DNA from: a virus
IMG/VR virus record: IMGVR_UViG_3300001827_000082
Location: 1-22,006 of that record
Reading direction: 5' to 3' (one strand)
DNA: 22,006 bases
Both the position numbers and the translations under genes were made by a program. Of the stretch, positions 1 to 6,761 are shown in pieces (position 1 is the stretch's first letter; each line of letters begins with the position of its first letter). Under the pieces are notes generated by a model. It was not told the origin of the DNA, made no database searches, and saw only the letters and a program-made list of their open reading frames with translations.

Positions 1-22
1 ATCGCCGAGCGCAGCGAGGCGA
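1..22. repeat. Inverted-repeat element, left copy
   Basis: TCGCC (2-6) and GGCGA (18-22) can pair around an 11-nt loop. The layout, ATCGCCGAG then 5 nt then CGAGGCG, recurs at 669-687 with a 3-nt centre, on the other side of the minus-strand gene pair. It lies just after the stop of the minus-strand gene ending at 38, so it could act as a transcription stop for that operon. The window begins here, so any following T-tract cannot be seen. Function is inferred. Confidence 0.4.
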
Positions 23-37
23 CTACGATGATAGTAG

Positions 38-373
38 TCACCAATAAAGCTCGATTGGATAGTCAGGCTCGCCGAAGCACACCTTGCGGAAGTCATCGCT
101 TGGAGCGCATACCATCAGGTACTCTTCGAGCTCATCTGGCTGGCAGTAGGAGCCGTCGCACCACAGATACACGTAGATCGACTTATCCACTGGCGGCAAA
201 TTGCCGTAGAGTGCAGTCCAACCGTTTGGGAATACACGACCGGCCTGAAAGAACTGACCGTTGTCGCAGTCACTATTCTCGATCAGGCATATGTATCGCA
301 GGTTGAAGACGCTGTGTTTAGGGCCACCACCAAATGTATAGGACCCATGCGTAACTGTGTAGAGAGCACTCAT
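38..373 (-). CDS. Hypothetical six-cysteine protein, 111 aa
   Basis: Not recognised as a known family. I place the start at the ATG at 373, not at the longer-frame ATG at 418, because a strong GGAGG ribosome binding site lies 7 nt upstream and because this ATG overlaps the stop of the preceding minus-strand gene in an ATGA arrangement. That implies translational coupling. The product (MSALYTV...) is acidic and aromatic-rich, with six cysteines (C29, C36, C72, C77, C89, C99). It has no predicted signal peptide or membrane segment, so a metal-binding or small folded protein is possible, but no motif decides this. It is transcribed opposite to the structural genes, which suggests membership of the early or accessory region. 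The reading frame is likely real; the function is unknown. Confidence 0.7.
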   Translation of the reverse strand: MSALYTVTHGSYTFGGGPKHSVFNLRYICLIENSDCDNGQFFQAGRVFPNGWTALYGNLPPVDKSIYVYLWCDGSYCQPDELEEYLMVCAPSDDFRKVCFGEPDYPIELYW

Positions 374-627
374 GATAGTACCTCCACTTTGTCCTGCTTG
401 AAGCCGGTGATGACCCAATGGCCTGCCTTGTTGCTGGCGAACACCGCATGGGTTGGCTTACCAGCTAGCTCGTAGGTCTTACCCTTAGCTATGAAGCCAT
501 TGGGGAAGTGCTCGTCGAGCTCGATAATCCCGAAGTTAGGATTGCCGGTGATAGTAGCCACCTTTGACGAGAGCCACTTACATGCTGTCGCACTCTTGAT
601 GACGAGCGCTTGAGGTTTTGTAGTCAT
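370..627 (-). CDS. Hypothetical small protein, 85 aa
   Basis: First gene of the minus-strand pair. ATG at 627 follows an AGGAGG Shine-Dalgarno with good spacing, so initiation should be strong. The stop TGA (370-372) overlaps the ATG of the next gene. The product begins MTTKPQALVIKSATACKW and ends with short beta-rich segments (KGKTYELAGKPTHAVF, GHWVITGFK), which looks like a compact beta-barrel or SH3-like fold. That fold is an impression only. There is one cysteine, no signal peptide and no transmembrane segment. I do not recognise a family. Its position next to the late operon but on the other strand fits an early accessory or host-takeover gene. Confidence 0.7.
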   Translation of the reverse strand: MTTKPQALVIKSATACKWLSSKVATITGNPNFGIIELDEHFPNGFIAKGKTYELAGKPTHAVFASNKAGHWVITGFKQDKVEVLS

Positions 628-668
628 GATCTGTCCTCCTATGGACTGTTAACTCACAGGCATCAGCG

Positions 669-687
669 ATCGCCGAGGAACGAGGCG
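669..687. repeat. Inverted-repeat element, right copy
   Basis: ATCGCCGAG-GAA-CGAGGCG, the second copy of the element at 1-22. CGCC (671-674) can pair with GGCG (684-687). The two copies bracket the minus-strand gene pair in direct orientation about 668 bp apart. The function is not known. Confidence 0.4.
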
Positions 688-701
688 CACAGGTCTAGCG
701 G

Positions 702-759
702 AAAATCGGGAGTAGGTTCATTGGCACGAAATCGGAGTTAGGTTCAATGTCGGAATCGC
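702..759. repeat. Imperfect tandem repeat of about 25 bp
   Basis: Unit 1 (from 703) AAATCGGGAGTAGGTTCATT and unit 2 (from 729) AAATCGGAGTTAGGTTCAAT match at most positions. A weaker third start, GAATCGCGGA, begins at 753. Spacing is 26 then 24 nt, about 2.5 helical turns. Repeats of this kind in a divergent intergenic region may be regulator-binding sites or repeated phage promoters. Only the repetition itself is seen. Confidence 0.45.
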
Positions 760-895
760 GGAACGGGGTAGCGAATCAGCACCAACTACAAAAACCCACA
801 CACGACTTTCCTCCAATATTTTTTTCAAAAATTTTTTGCAGGATTTTTTTCCTAAAAGATGTCAGAATATAAGGAAGGCTAATATTAGGAGTGCT

Positions 896-1384
896 ATGAA
901 CGCGGCCACACAACAGGTCGTAGCTCAGTCTGTATATGCCACCAAGGGCTTAAAAACCCTTAGTCGTCAGAAAGAAATGTTTTGTTTCCATCTGGCGTCA
1001 GGCGCGAGCCCAGCAGCTGCGGGTAAAGCAGTGGGAGCTCCAGCTGAGCAGGCATTGGACTGGGCTAAAGACCCGCAGATACGCGAGGTAGTAGACGGAA
1101 TCCACTCAACACAAGTTGAGGGCGTCCGTTTCACTCGCGAAAAACTGTCGTCCATGCTTCTTCAGAGCTACTACAAGGCAGCTACAGCCACCGAAGAAAT
1201 CGCTGCTGTACGGGAAATCGGAAAACTTCAGGGATTGTATGCCCCTGAAACAACAGAGCTGACTGTGAACCTCAACAATTCCAAGCAGCTCGAAAATCTG
1301 AGTGACGCCGAACTGGCCAAGTTGGCCGGTATGGATAACCCAACAGTTATTGAGGGCGATTTTACGGAGCTAGCAGATGATTGA
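896..1384 (+). CDS. terS: Terminase small subunit, 162 aa
   Basis: DNA-recognition subunit of the packaging motor, which binds phage DNA and hands it to the large terminase. The ATG at 896 is chosen over an upstream TTG at 836 because TAGGAG sits just upstream and because the 20-residue extension would be read from a T-rich non-coding tract. Residues 23-60 (SRQKEMFCFHLASGASPAAAG... through the WAKDPQIR region) look like the N-terminal helix-turn-helix of phage small terminases, followed by a helical stretch. REIGKLQGLYAPE (107-118) is a segment typical of this family. The tail is acidic. The length is normal for the family, and the large terminase lies 69 nt downstream. Its stop overlaps the start of a 28-codon gene. 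Confidence 0.8.
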   Translation: MNAATQQVVAQSVYATKGLKTLSRQKEMFCFHLASGASPAAAGKAVGAPAEQALDWAKDPQIREVVDGIHSTQVEGVRFTREKLSSMLLQSYYKAATATEEIAAVREIGKLQGLYAPETTELTVNLNNSKQLENLSDAELAKLAGMDNPTVIEGDFTELADD

Positions 1385-1463
1385 TTCGAATCTCGCCCTG
1401 TCTTGGGTCCTTGCTTTTATAGCAGCGCTAGCTTTCATATTGCTTTGCTATTATGACAACTGA
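1377..1463 (+). CDS. 28-aa single-helix membrane microprotein between TerS and TerL
   Basis: ATG at 1377 overlaps the stop of the small terminase (ATGATTGA), and its own TGA (1461-1463) lies 11 nt inside the large terminase, whose ATG is at 1453. The product, MIDSNLALSWVLAFIAALAF plus ILLCYYDN, is a short polar start, one hydrophobic helix of about 18 residues and a polar end with one cysteine. A GGAG lies about 8 nt before this ATG, while the large-terminase ATG has no recognisable Shine-Dalgarno, so ribosomes finishing this gene could start TerL. It could be a membrane peptide such as a tiny holin-like or accessory protein, or mainly a translational bridge. No family is recognised. Evidence for coding is the tight double overlap and the clear hydrophobic helix. 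Confidence 0.5.
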   Translation: MIDSNLALSWVLAFIAALAFILLCYYDN

Positions 1464-2958
1464 ATTCGACGCAACAGAACAGGCGAAAGCCGAAATTGCA
1501 CGCCGCGTCATGGCGCGGAAGCACCTGCTGTCTTTTATTCAACGTCACAACGATAACTACAAAGCGGGTTGGGTACACAAAGATATCTGTCGCCGCCTCG
1601 AAAAATTCAGCCAAGACGTGCAAGACCAGAAGTCACCGCGTCTTATGCTGTTTATGCCACCACGACACGGCAAATCGGAGATCGCCTCTCGCTGTTTCCC
1701 CGCGTGGCACCTCGGACACGCCCCACAACATGAAGTGATCGCCTGTTCCTACTCCGGTTCTTTGGCAATGGGGTTCTCAAGGAAGGTACGGTCCATGATC
1801 AGGGACCCTCTGTATGGCAAGGTGTTCCCAGAATGTCAGTTAGATCCCGAGTCGCAAAGCGCAGAAGCATGGTTAACCACCGAAGGCGGTGGGTACACAG
1901 CGGCAGGGGTTGGCGGACCGATCACGGGGAAGGGTGCACACATCCTAGTGATCGACGATCCGGTGAAGAACAGGGAAGAAGCGGAGTCCGAGACGACAAG
2001 AAGGTCGATTAAAGACTGGTATACGTCAACCGCGTACACCCGATTGGCTCCAGGTGGTGGTGTTTTGGTGATTTTGACCCGCTGGCACGACGATGACCTT
2101 GCTGGATGGCTACTTGGAGAGCAGGAAGCGGGCGGCGATGAGTGGGAAGTGATCAAATATCCGGCGATCGCCGAGGAAGATGAAGAATTTCGTCCAAAAG
2201 GCGCTGCTTTACACGCTGATCGCTACCCGTTACCCGCTTTACAGCGTATTCGTAACGCAATTGGTAGCCGAGATTGGTCTGCACTGTACCAACAGGAGCC
2301 AGTTTCGGACGAAGGGGCCTATTTCCAACGGTCCATGATCAGATATTACAAGCCTCAAGACATCAATCGCGACCAAATGACGCTATACGCGGCGTGGGAC
2401 CTCGCGATTGGTAAAAAAGAACGGAATGACTTCTCCGTTGGCGTCGTTGCGGGCATCGATACCAACGACAACATGTTTATTTTGCACGTTGAGCGCGGTC
2501 GATGGGACGGCGGTGAGCTGGTAGACCACATTTTAGACCTATACGACGCTTGGCGACCGTCGATCGTCGGTATCGAACGTGGTCACATCGAAATGGCGCT
2601 TGGACCGTTCCTCGAAAAGCGGATCAGAGAGCGCGGACTGTACGAAATGTACGTCAAAGACTTAAAAACAGGCCGTCGAGACAAGGAGGCGCGAGCCAGA
2701 GCGATCCAAGGGCGGATGCAACAGGGGATGGTGTTCTTCCCTACAGGCACAGATTGGACTGATTTGCTAGTAAACGAGCTTCTCAGATTCCCGAACGGGG
2801 TTCACGACGACCAAGTGGATGCACTTGCGTGGCTCGGTCAGATGATGAGTGAGTTCCATACGTGGCGAGAACGAGCCGAAGCGCCCCCGCCGAGTTGGAG
2901 GGACAAGTTACCAGGTCTCATGAGAGGCGATAGGTACAGGTCCCCGATGAGCGCTTAG
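1453..2958 (+). CDS. terL: Terminase large subunit, 501 aa
   Basis: ATP-driven packaging motor and headful/cutting nuclease that docks on the portal. The N-terminal ATPase shows a Walker A-type PPRHGKSE (69-76), Walker B ILVIDDP (164-170) and the coupling-type motif LTRWHDDD (209-216). The C-terminal RNase H-like nuclease shows its acidic residues in AAWDLA (D316), VGIERG (E375) and FPNGVHDDQVDAL (D452/D453, D456). The PPRHGKS form of the P-loop and the HDDQVDA ending are typical of the Terminase_6-type large terminases of many podo- and siphoviruses. The length is normal and both domains look intact. The start overlaps the end of the 28-codon gene and lacks a clear ribosome binding site, which suggests translational coupling. 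Confidence 0.95.
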   Translation: MTTEFDATEQAKAEIARRVMARKHLLSFIQRHNDNYKAGWVHKDICRRLEKFSQDVQDQKSPRLMLFMPPRHGKSEIASRCFPAWHLGHAPQHEVIACSYSGSLAMGFSRKVRSMIRDPLYGKVFPECQLDPESQSAEAWLTTEGGGYTAAGVGGPITGKGAHILVIDDPVKNREEAESETTRRSIKDWYTSTAYTRLAPGGGVLVILTRWHDDDLAGWLLGEQEAGGDEWEVIKYPAIAEEDEEFRPKGAALHADRYPLPALQRIRNAIGSRDWSALYQQEPVSDEGAYFQRSMIRYYKPQDINRDQMTLYAAWDLAIGKKERNDFSVGVVAGIDTNDNMFILHVERGRWDGGELVDHILDLYDAWRPSIVGIERGHIEMALGPFLEKRIRERGLYEMYVKDLKTGRRDKEARARAIQGRMQQGMVFFPTGTDWTDLLVNELLRFPNGVHDDQVDALAWLGQMMSEFHTWRERAEAPPPSWRDKLPGLMRGDRYRSPMSA

Positions 2959-2968
2959 GAGATAAGTT

Positions 2969-3175
2969 ATGCCTGTATTAGTTGGTTGGACATTGATCGT
3001 AGCTTTACAAGTACCAAACACGTCGTATTTACAAGGGGTAGGTCAACCAGAGCACGGCCTGACCCTTGAGCAGTGCATTAAGAAAGCGGCGACGATTATG
3101 TCGGATTTTTCAACCCCACAACTAGCAATGTGCTCGCCCATCTATAAACAAGTGAACAACGGAGACCCGACGTAA
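2969..3175 (+). CDS. Small two-cysteine protein with hydrophobic N-terminus, 68 aa
   Basis: The ATG at 2969 follows AGGAG with good spacing, 10 nt after the large terminase. The stop TAA shares its last base with the portal ATG (TAATG). The N-terminus MPVLVGWTLIVALQ is short and hydrophobic without a positive charge, so it may be a weak signal sequence or membrane anchor. Two cysteines (C36, C55) flank a helix (LEQCIKKAATIM...QLAMC) and could form a disulphide if exported. Small genes of this design, a hydrophobic start then a spaced cysteine pair, often sit between terminase and portal in related phages, in my recollection. The role is unknown; a periplasmic or membrane lysis-related role is only one possibility. 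Confidence 0.65.
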   Translation: MPVLVGWTLIVALQVPNTSYLQGVGQPEHGLTLEQCIKKAATIMSDFSTPQLAMCSPIYKQVNNGDPT

Positions 3176-5274
3176 TGGCCGACAAGAAAACACAGGAGAT
3201 TCAAGTCGCGAGGAACCAGTGGAATAGGTACACGCGTGCTCGTGACTCTGGCCATTTGGACTACTGCGATATGGCGAAAAAATGCGATGCGTATTATCGT
3301 GGTGATCAGTGGGACGAAATGGATAAGCAGCAGCTGGAGTCAGAAGGACGGCCAGCGCTGACGATCAACACGATCCTATCCACTGTGAACACGGTCCTTG
3401 GGCATCAGGCTGCGCAACGTGCAGATATCCTGTTCAAACCTCGGCGAAACGCCGATCAAGGTCTCGCCGATACGGTGACTAAGGTGTTCAAGCACGTCCT
3501 CGATAACTGTGACTACGAGTTCATGGAGTCACAGATCTTTTCAGATGGTGTGGTGCAAGACCGTGGTTATTTCGACGTACGTATTGACTATGACGACAAC
3601 GACAATGGCGAGATCCGCATCGAGGCGGAAGATCCATTAGACATTCTCCCTGACCCAGATGCGAAAGATTATGACCCCAAAAACTGGCAAGAAGTATTCA
3701 AGACACGATGGATGGCGCTCGACGAGATCGAAGAGCTCTACGGAAAAGATAAAGCCGATTCGCTTCGCTATCTCGCTGAAAGCGGAGCCCACTACGGTCG
3801 AGACAGTTTTGAATTCCGCGAGACAACCGAGGGCTTCGGCGATACGGACCTCTCGAATTGGCGTCTTGATGAGACGGAAGGGGACGAAGGGGCGGCGGTA
3901 CGAGCGGTACGTGTTATCGAGCGTCAGCATAGAAAACTTGTTAACACGCCGTTTTTCCTTCGCCCTGCAACCGGCGATATGCGCCAAGTGCCAGGAAACA
4001 TGTCAGATGATGACGCTAGAGCGTTTGCTGAAACAAATGGGCTTATCATCACTAAAAAACTCGTCCGTCGAGTCAAATGGACCGTCACAGCAGACCAAGT
4101 AGTTCTGCACGACGACTGGTCACCGTACTCTGACTTTACGATCGTTCCGTACTTCCCGTACTTCCGCCGTGGTAAGCCATTCGGCATCGTACGTAATCTA
4201 CTGTCCCCACAGGAGCAGCTGAACAAGGTTGCGTCGCAAGAACTGCACATCGTTAATACCACAGCGAACTCTGGCTGGATTGTTGAGAACGGCTCGTTGT
4301 CGAATATGGACGAGGACGAACTGACAGAACGCGGAGCAGAGACGGGTCTGGTACTGGTTCATAACCGTGGTTCTTCACCTCCACAGAAGATTAACCCGAA
4401 TCAGATCCCAACTGGGCTCGACCGTATCGCTGGTCAGGCGCAGGCTCGGATTCGCGAGATCTCTGGTATCAGCGAGGCGTTGCTCGGTACAGAAGGACCA
4501 GAGGTATCAGGTGTTGCGCTCGAACAGAAACGCTCAGCTGGTCAGGTACAGATTCAGGTTCCAATGGAGAATCTGCGTCGTACGCGGCAGATACTCGCAA
4601 GAAGGGTACTGGACTTGATCCAATCGTTCTACACTGAGCCGCGTATCTTGCAGATTACGGACGAAAACGACCCATTGAAGCCGCGTACTGAGTTCCCAGT
4701 GAACCAGATCGACCCACAGACTGGTGAGGTGGTTAACGATCTGACGATCGGCGAGTACGACATCCTCGTATCCAGTGCACCAGCACGCGATAATTTCCAT
4801 GACATGCAGTTTGCGCAGGCACTTAGCCTACGGCAGGCAGGCGTCATGATTCCAGACGACATGATCGTTGAGTACTCGCATCTTCACCGTAAAGGTGAGT
4901 TGGCGAAGATGATTCGTCAGATCTCTGGTCGTGAGCTAACGCCAGAACAGCAGCAGATCAAGCAGCTGCAAACACAGCTTGCTATGCAGAACGCACAGCT
5001 TGAGGTAGCGAAACTTGAAGCAGAAGTCGCGAAGCTACAAGCCGAGGCGCAGTATAAGTCCGCGCAGGCTCGTACAGAGGGTGCGGCGCCAGAGATGGAG
5101 TTGCAGAAGATGCAATCAGAACTCCAGCGTCGTCAACAAGAACTCGCCGCACGAGTAGAGATGAGCAAGATGTCTCGTGAAAACTCGATGGCGCAATCAG
5201 AACTTTCAGCCGCTACGAAAATGGCGCAGGAAGCAATTAAGAACCAAGGCAATATAGGACTAGGAAATGACTGA
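3175..5274 (+). CDS. P22-like portal protein, 699 aa
   Basis: Forms the dodecameric ring at one vertex through which DNA is packaged and ejected. Family features include YYRGDQWDEMD followed by EGRPALTINTILS (about 40-70), a typical portal N-terminal signature, and DPLDILPDPDAKDYD (about 152-166). A conserved core runs to about residue 560 with SGISEALLGTEGPEVSG. The length is close to P22 gp1 (725 aa). From about residue 588 the chain becomes a Gln/Ala/Lys/Glu-rich coiled coil to the end, matching the helical barrel extension of P22-type portals that projects into the head. The 1-nt overlap upstream and 8-nt overlap with the scaffold gene (ATGACTGA) place it in the packaging-head operon. Confidence 0.9.
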   Translation: MADKKTQEIQVARNQWNRYTRARDSGHLDYCDMAKKCDAYYRGDQWDEMDKQQLESEGRPALTINTILSTVNTVLGHQAAQRADILFKPRRNADQGLADTVTKVFKHVLDNCDYEFMESQIFSDGVVQDRGYFDVRIDYDDNDNGEIRIEAEDPLDILPDPDAKDYDPKNWQEVFKTRWMALDEIEELYGKDKADSLRYLAESGAHYGRDSFEFRETTEGFGDTDLSNWRLDETEGDEGAAVRAVRVIERQHRKLVNTPFFLRPATGDMRQVPGNMSDDDARAFAETNGLIITKKLVRRVKWTVTADQVVLHDDWSPYSDFTIVPYFPYFRRGKPFGIVRNLLSPQEQLNKVASQELHIVNTTANSGWIVENGSLSNMDEDELTERGAETGLVLVHNRGSSPPQKINPNQIPTGLDRIAGQAQARIREISGISEALLGTEGPEVSGVALEQKRSAGQVQIQVPMENLRRTRQILARRVLDLIQSFYTEPRILQITDENDPLKPRTEFPVNQIDPQTGEVVNDLTIGEYDILVSSAPARDNFHDMQFAQALSLRQAGVMIPDDMIVEYSHLHRKGELAKMIRQISGRELTPEQQQIKQLQTQLAMQNAQLEVAKLEAEVAKLQAEAQYKSAQARTEGAAPEMELQKMQSELQRRQQELAARVEMSKMSRENSMAQSELSAATKMAQEAIKNQGNIGLGND

Positions 5275-6304
5275 AGCAGCAGAAAACCAAGAGCTTGGAT
5301 GGACCCCATCGAAGTTTGACGATGACACATCTGGGCTAGATCGAGGAGATAGCATTGGACTCGCTGAGACGGAGGAGGTTCAAGAGGCAGTTGCTGAAGA
5401 ACAAACAGAAGACAGCGCTGAGATTGCAGAAGAAGTACCAGTGGAAGATATCACTGAGGATGCGGAAGAAGTTGAAGCGGGAGATGAAGTTGTCGAAGAC
5501 GAAGCGCCAGCTGATACCGATGAGAGCGATGATGTTGTGGCTGAAGATCCAGAACCTGAACAGGATCAGAAAAAGAAACAGCACATGATCCCCAAGGATC
5601 GCTTGGATCAGGAGCTTGCAAAACGCCGTCAGCTTGAGAATAGACTCAAAGAGCTAGAGGAAAAAACTGCGGAGAAGCCACAAGAGACGGTTGATTTCGA
5701 TTTTGATGACGCCGAAACCAAGTACATGGAGGCCGTTCTCGACGGAGAAACTGAGAAAGCGAAGCAGATTCGCGCTGAGATCCGTACAATGGAACGCCAA
5801 CAGATGCAACTTGAGTTGCAACAGTCTATGGCTCAGACCTCTCAACAGACTCAGGCGCAGATCCGTCTTGAGGCCGCTGTAAAAGAGGTGACTGCAGCGC
5901 ACCCATATCTGGATTTGAACAGCCCAGACGCAAACCAAGACCTAATTAACGAGACAAACGAGCTCATGAGCGGGTTTTTGAATGCAGGCTACGACGCTGT
6001 TGACGCCTTAAATAAGGCCGTTGGCTACACGACGCAGAGTATGGGTATCAATGCGCCAGTTGGTGAGGAGGCAGTCATACCTAACGCGGTCGATAAGAAG
6101 GTCGTTGCGGATAAAGTTGCTAAGAAGACGGCAGATTCTGCGGCGAAAAAGGCACAAGCTGCGAGCCAGCAACCCCCTAAATTAGGCGGTGAGTCGCAAC
6201 GTTCTCGCGATGACAACGTCGTTGATATCTTCAAGATGTCGGATAAGGAGCTGAATCAGCTGTCCGATGAGCAGCTGCGTAAGTTGCGCGGTGACTTTGG
6301 CTAA
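5267..6304 (+). CDS. Capsid scaffolding protein, 345 aa
   Basis: Assists procapsid assembly and normally leaves the shell before or during packaging. Identification rests on position (between portal and capsid) and composition. Residues 1-105 are strongly acidic (runs of Glu, Asp, Ala and Val). Residues 105-210 form a long charged coiled coil with Gln-rich stretches (RQQMQLELQQSMAQTSQQ). Residues 255-315 are rich in Lys and Ala, and the end (MSDKELNQLSDEQLRKLRGDFG) is a short amphipathic helix of the kind that binds capsid protein. There is no protease motif, so I do not call it a protease-scaffold fusion. AGGA lies just before the ATG, which overlaps the portal stop by 8 nt. Confidence 0.75.
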   Translation: MTEAAENQELGWTPSKFDDDTSGLDRGDSIGLAETEEVQEAVAEEQTEDSAEIAEEVPVEDITEDAEEVEAGDEVVEDEAPADTDESDDVVAEDPEPEQDQKKKQHMIPKDRLDQELAKRRQLENRLKELEEKTAEKPQETVDFDFDDAETKYMEAVLDGETEKAKQIRAEIRTMERQQMQLELQQSMAQTSQQTQAQIRLEAAVKEVTAAHPYLDLNSPDANQDLINETNELMSGFLNAGYDAVDALNKAVGYTTQSMGINAPVGEEAVIPNAVDKKVVADKVAKKTADSAAKKAQAASQQPPKLGGESQRSRDDNVVDIFKMSDKELNQLSDEQLRKLRGDFG

Positions 6305-6312
6305 TCTATAAT
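6284..6312 (+). promoter_or_regulatory. Likely sigma70 promoter before the 87-aa gene and capsid gene
   Basis: A perfect -10 hexamer TATAAT (6307-6312) lies exactly 17 nt after TTGCGC (6284-6289, three of six matches to TTGACA, with the TTG part intact). It overlaps the scaffold stop and would start RNA near 6319, about 22 nt before the next ATG. A separate promoter here would raise capsid-protein output above scaffold and portal. Prediction from sequence only. Confidence 0.5.
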
Positions 6313-6340
6313 ATTAGTAGTCCTTATTTTAAGGTGTGAA

Positions 6341-6604
6341 ATGGCGATATCGTTCTCAAATAGTGCTGGTAACGTAACTCAAACAGATAATGGTTATCTG
6401 TTAGTTAAGTTAACAGTAGATTCTGACACCAAGGTAATCGCGGTTAGCAACACTGATGCCGCTGTTGTCGAAGTCAAAGCGTATTTACGAGATGTTTCGG
6501 GCGCACAAGCCACAATAGATTCGATTGAAGCTATTGGCACGAGTGTCCAAGGCGTCATCGATGCGGGCGGTATACCAAAAGAAGACACTTTAGATACGGC
6601 CTAA
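6341..6604 (+). CDS. Small hypothetical head-region protein, 87 aa
   Basis: ATG at 6341 follows AAGGTG. The product (MAISFSNSAGNVTQTDNGYL...) is beta-rich, without cysteines, charged clusters or a membrane helix, and ends in a short acidic tail (PKEDTLDTA). Its place between scaffold and major capsid, behind a likely promoter of its own, suggests an abundantly made small virion part such as a capsid decoration or stabilising protein. That role is inferred from position and size, not from homology. The repeated Val/Asp/Ala pattern (KLTVDSDTKVIAVSNTDAAVVEVKAYL) suits a small beta-sandwich. It is followed by a 157-nt hairpin-rich leader before the capsid gene. Confidence 0.65.
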   Translation: MAISFSNSAGNVTQTDNGYLLVKLTVDSDTKVIAVSNTDAAVVEVKAYLRDVSGAQATIDSIEAIGTSVQGVIDAGGIPKEDTLDTA

Positions 6605-6761
6605 TTTCGTACTTCTGTAAACGATATTACAGACGTTTGGGGCGGCGAAACTGCCCCCGTGTTCACTCACGTAAAAAAGCTGTTTTTTGTTTCGTTGGAC
6701 CACGATACGGCCAGAAGGTGGGCGTTAGCCCGAATATAGCTTCTATTGCGAGGTAAGCAAA
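6605..6761 (+). promoter_or_regulatory. Hairpin-rich leader of the major capsid gene
   Basis: A 157-nt non-coding stretch in a genome whose genes otherwise nearly touch. In order it holds: TCTGTAA/TTACAGA (6614-6620, 6627-6633, 6-nt loop); GGGGCGG/CTGCCCC (6639-6645, 6651-6657, loop CGAAA, one G-U pair); CGTG/CACG (6658-6661, 6668-6671); AAAAAA-gctg-TTTTTT (6673-6688); and GGGC-gtta-GCCC (6720-6731). A GAGGT ribosome binding site (6750-6754) follows, with ATG at 6762. The stems are visible. Possible roles in mRNA stability, processing or partial termination ahead of the most abundant virion protein are inferred. Confidence 0.55.

Larger units (their letters stand above)
628..895. other. Divergent non-coding region between minus- and plus-strand operons
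   Basis: This 268-nt region separates the minus-strand pair from the packaging/head operon, so promoters in both directions are expected here. It holds an inverted-repeat element (669-687), an imperfect tandem repeat (702-759) and a T/A-rich stretch (about 817-850) with runs of 6-7 T. GAATAT/TATAAG sequences at 865-873 could form a -10 box for the plus-strand operon, but I find no well-spaced -35 box. No convincing protein-coding gene is present. The promoters here may be phage-specific. Confidence 0.5.

Noticed and set aside
28-306. 92-codon plus-strand frame at the left edge
   Set aside because: It lies opposite the coupled minus-strand pair, has no ribosome site and gives an Arg/Ser-rich shadow peptide.
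665-672. GCGATCGC, the cyanobacterial HIP1 palindrome, here and near 2163
   Set aside because: Only these copies were noticed in 22 kb, far fewer than HIP1-rich genomes carry, so it says nothing reliable about a cyanobacterial host.
722-737. TTGGCAC resembling a sigma54 -24 box
   Set aside because: The required GC of the -12 box at the right distance is missing.
747-872. 41-codon plus-strand frame in the divergent region, with GGAG 9 nt upstream of its ATG
   Set aside because: Most of the second half is read from T-runs and gives a Phe/Lys/Ile low-complexity peptide. Its start lies in the tandem repeat; it looks non-coding.
836-895. 20-residue N-terminal extension of the small terminase from a TTG codon
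   Set aside because: It would be translated from a T-rich tract with no ribosome site, while the ATG at 896 has AGGAG.
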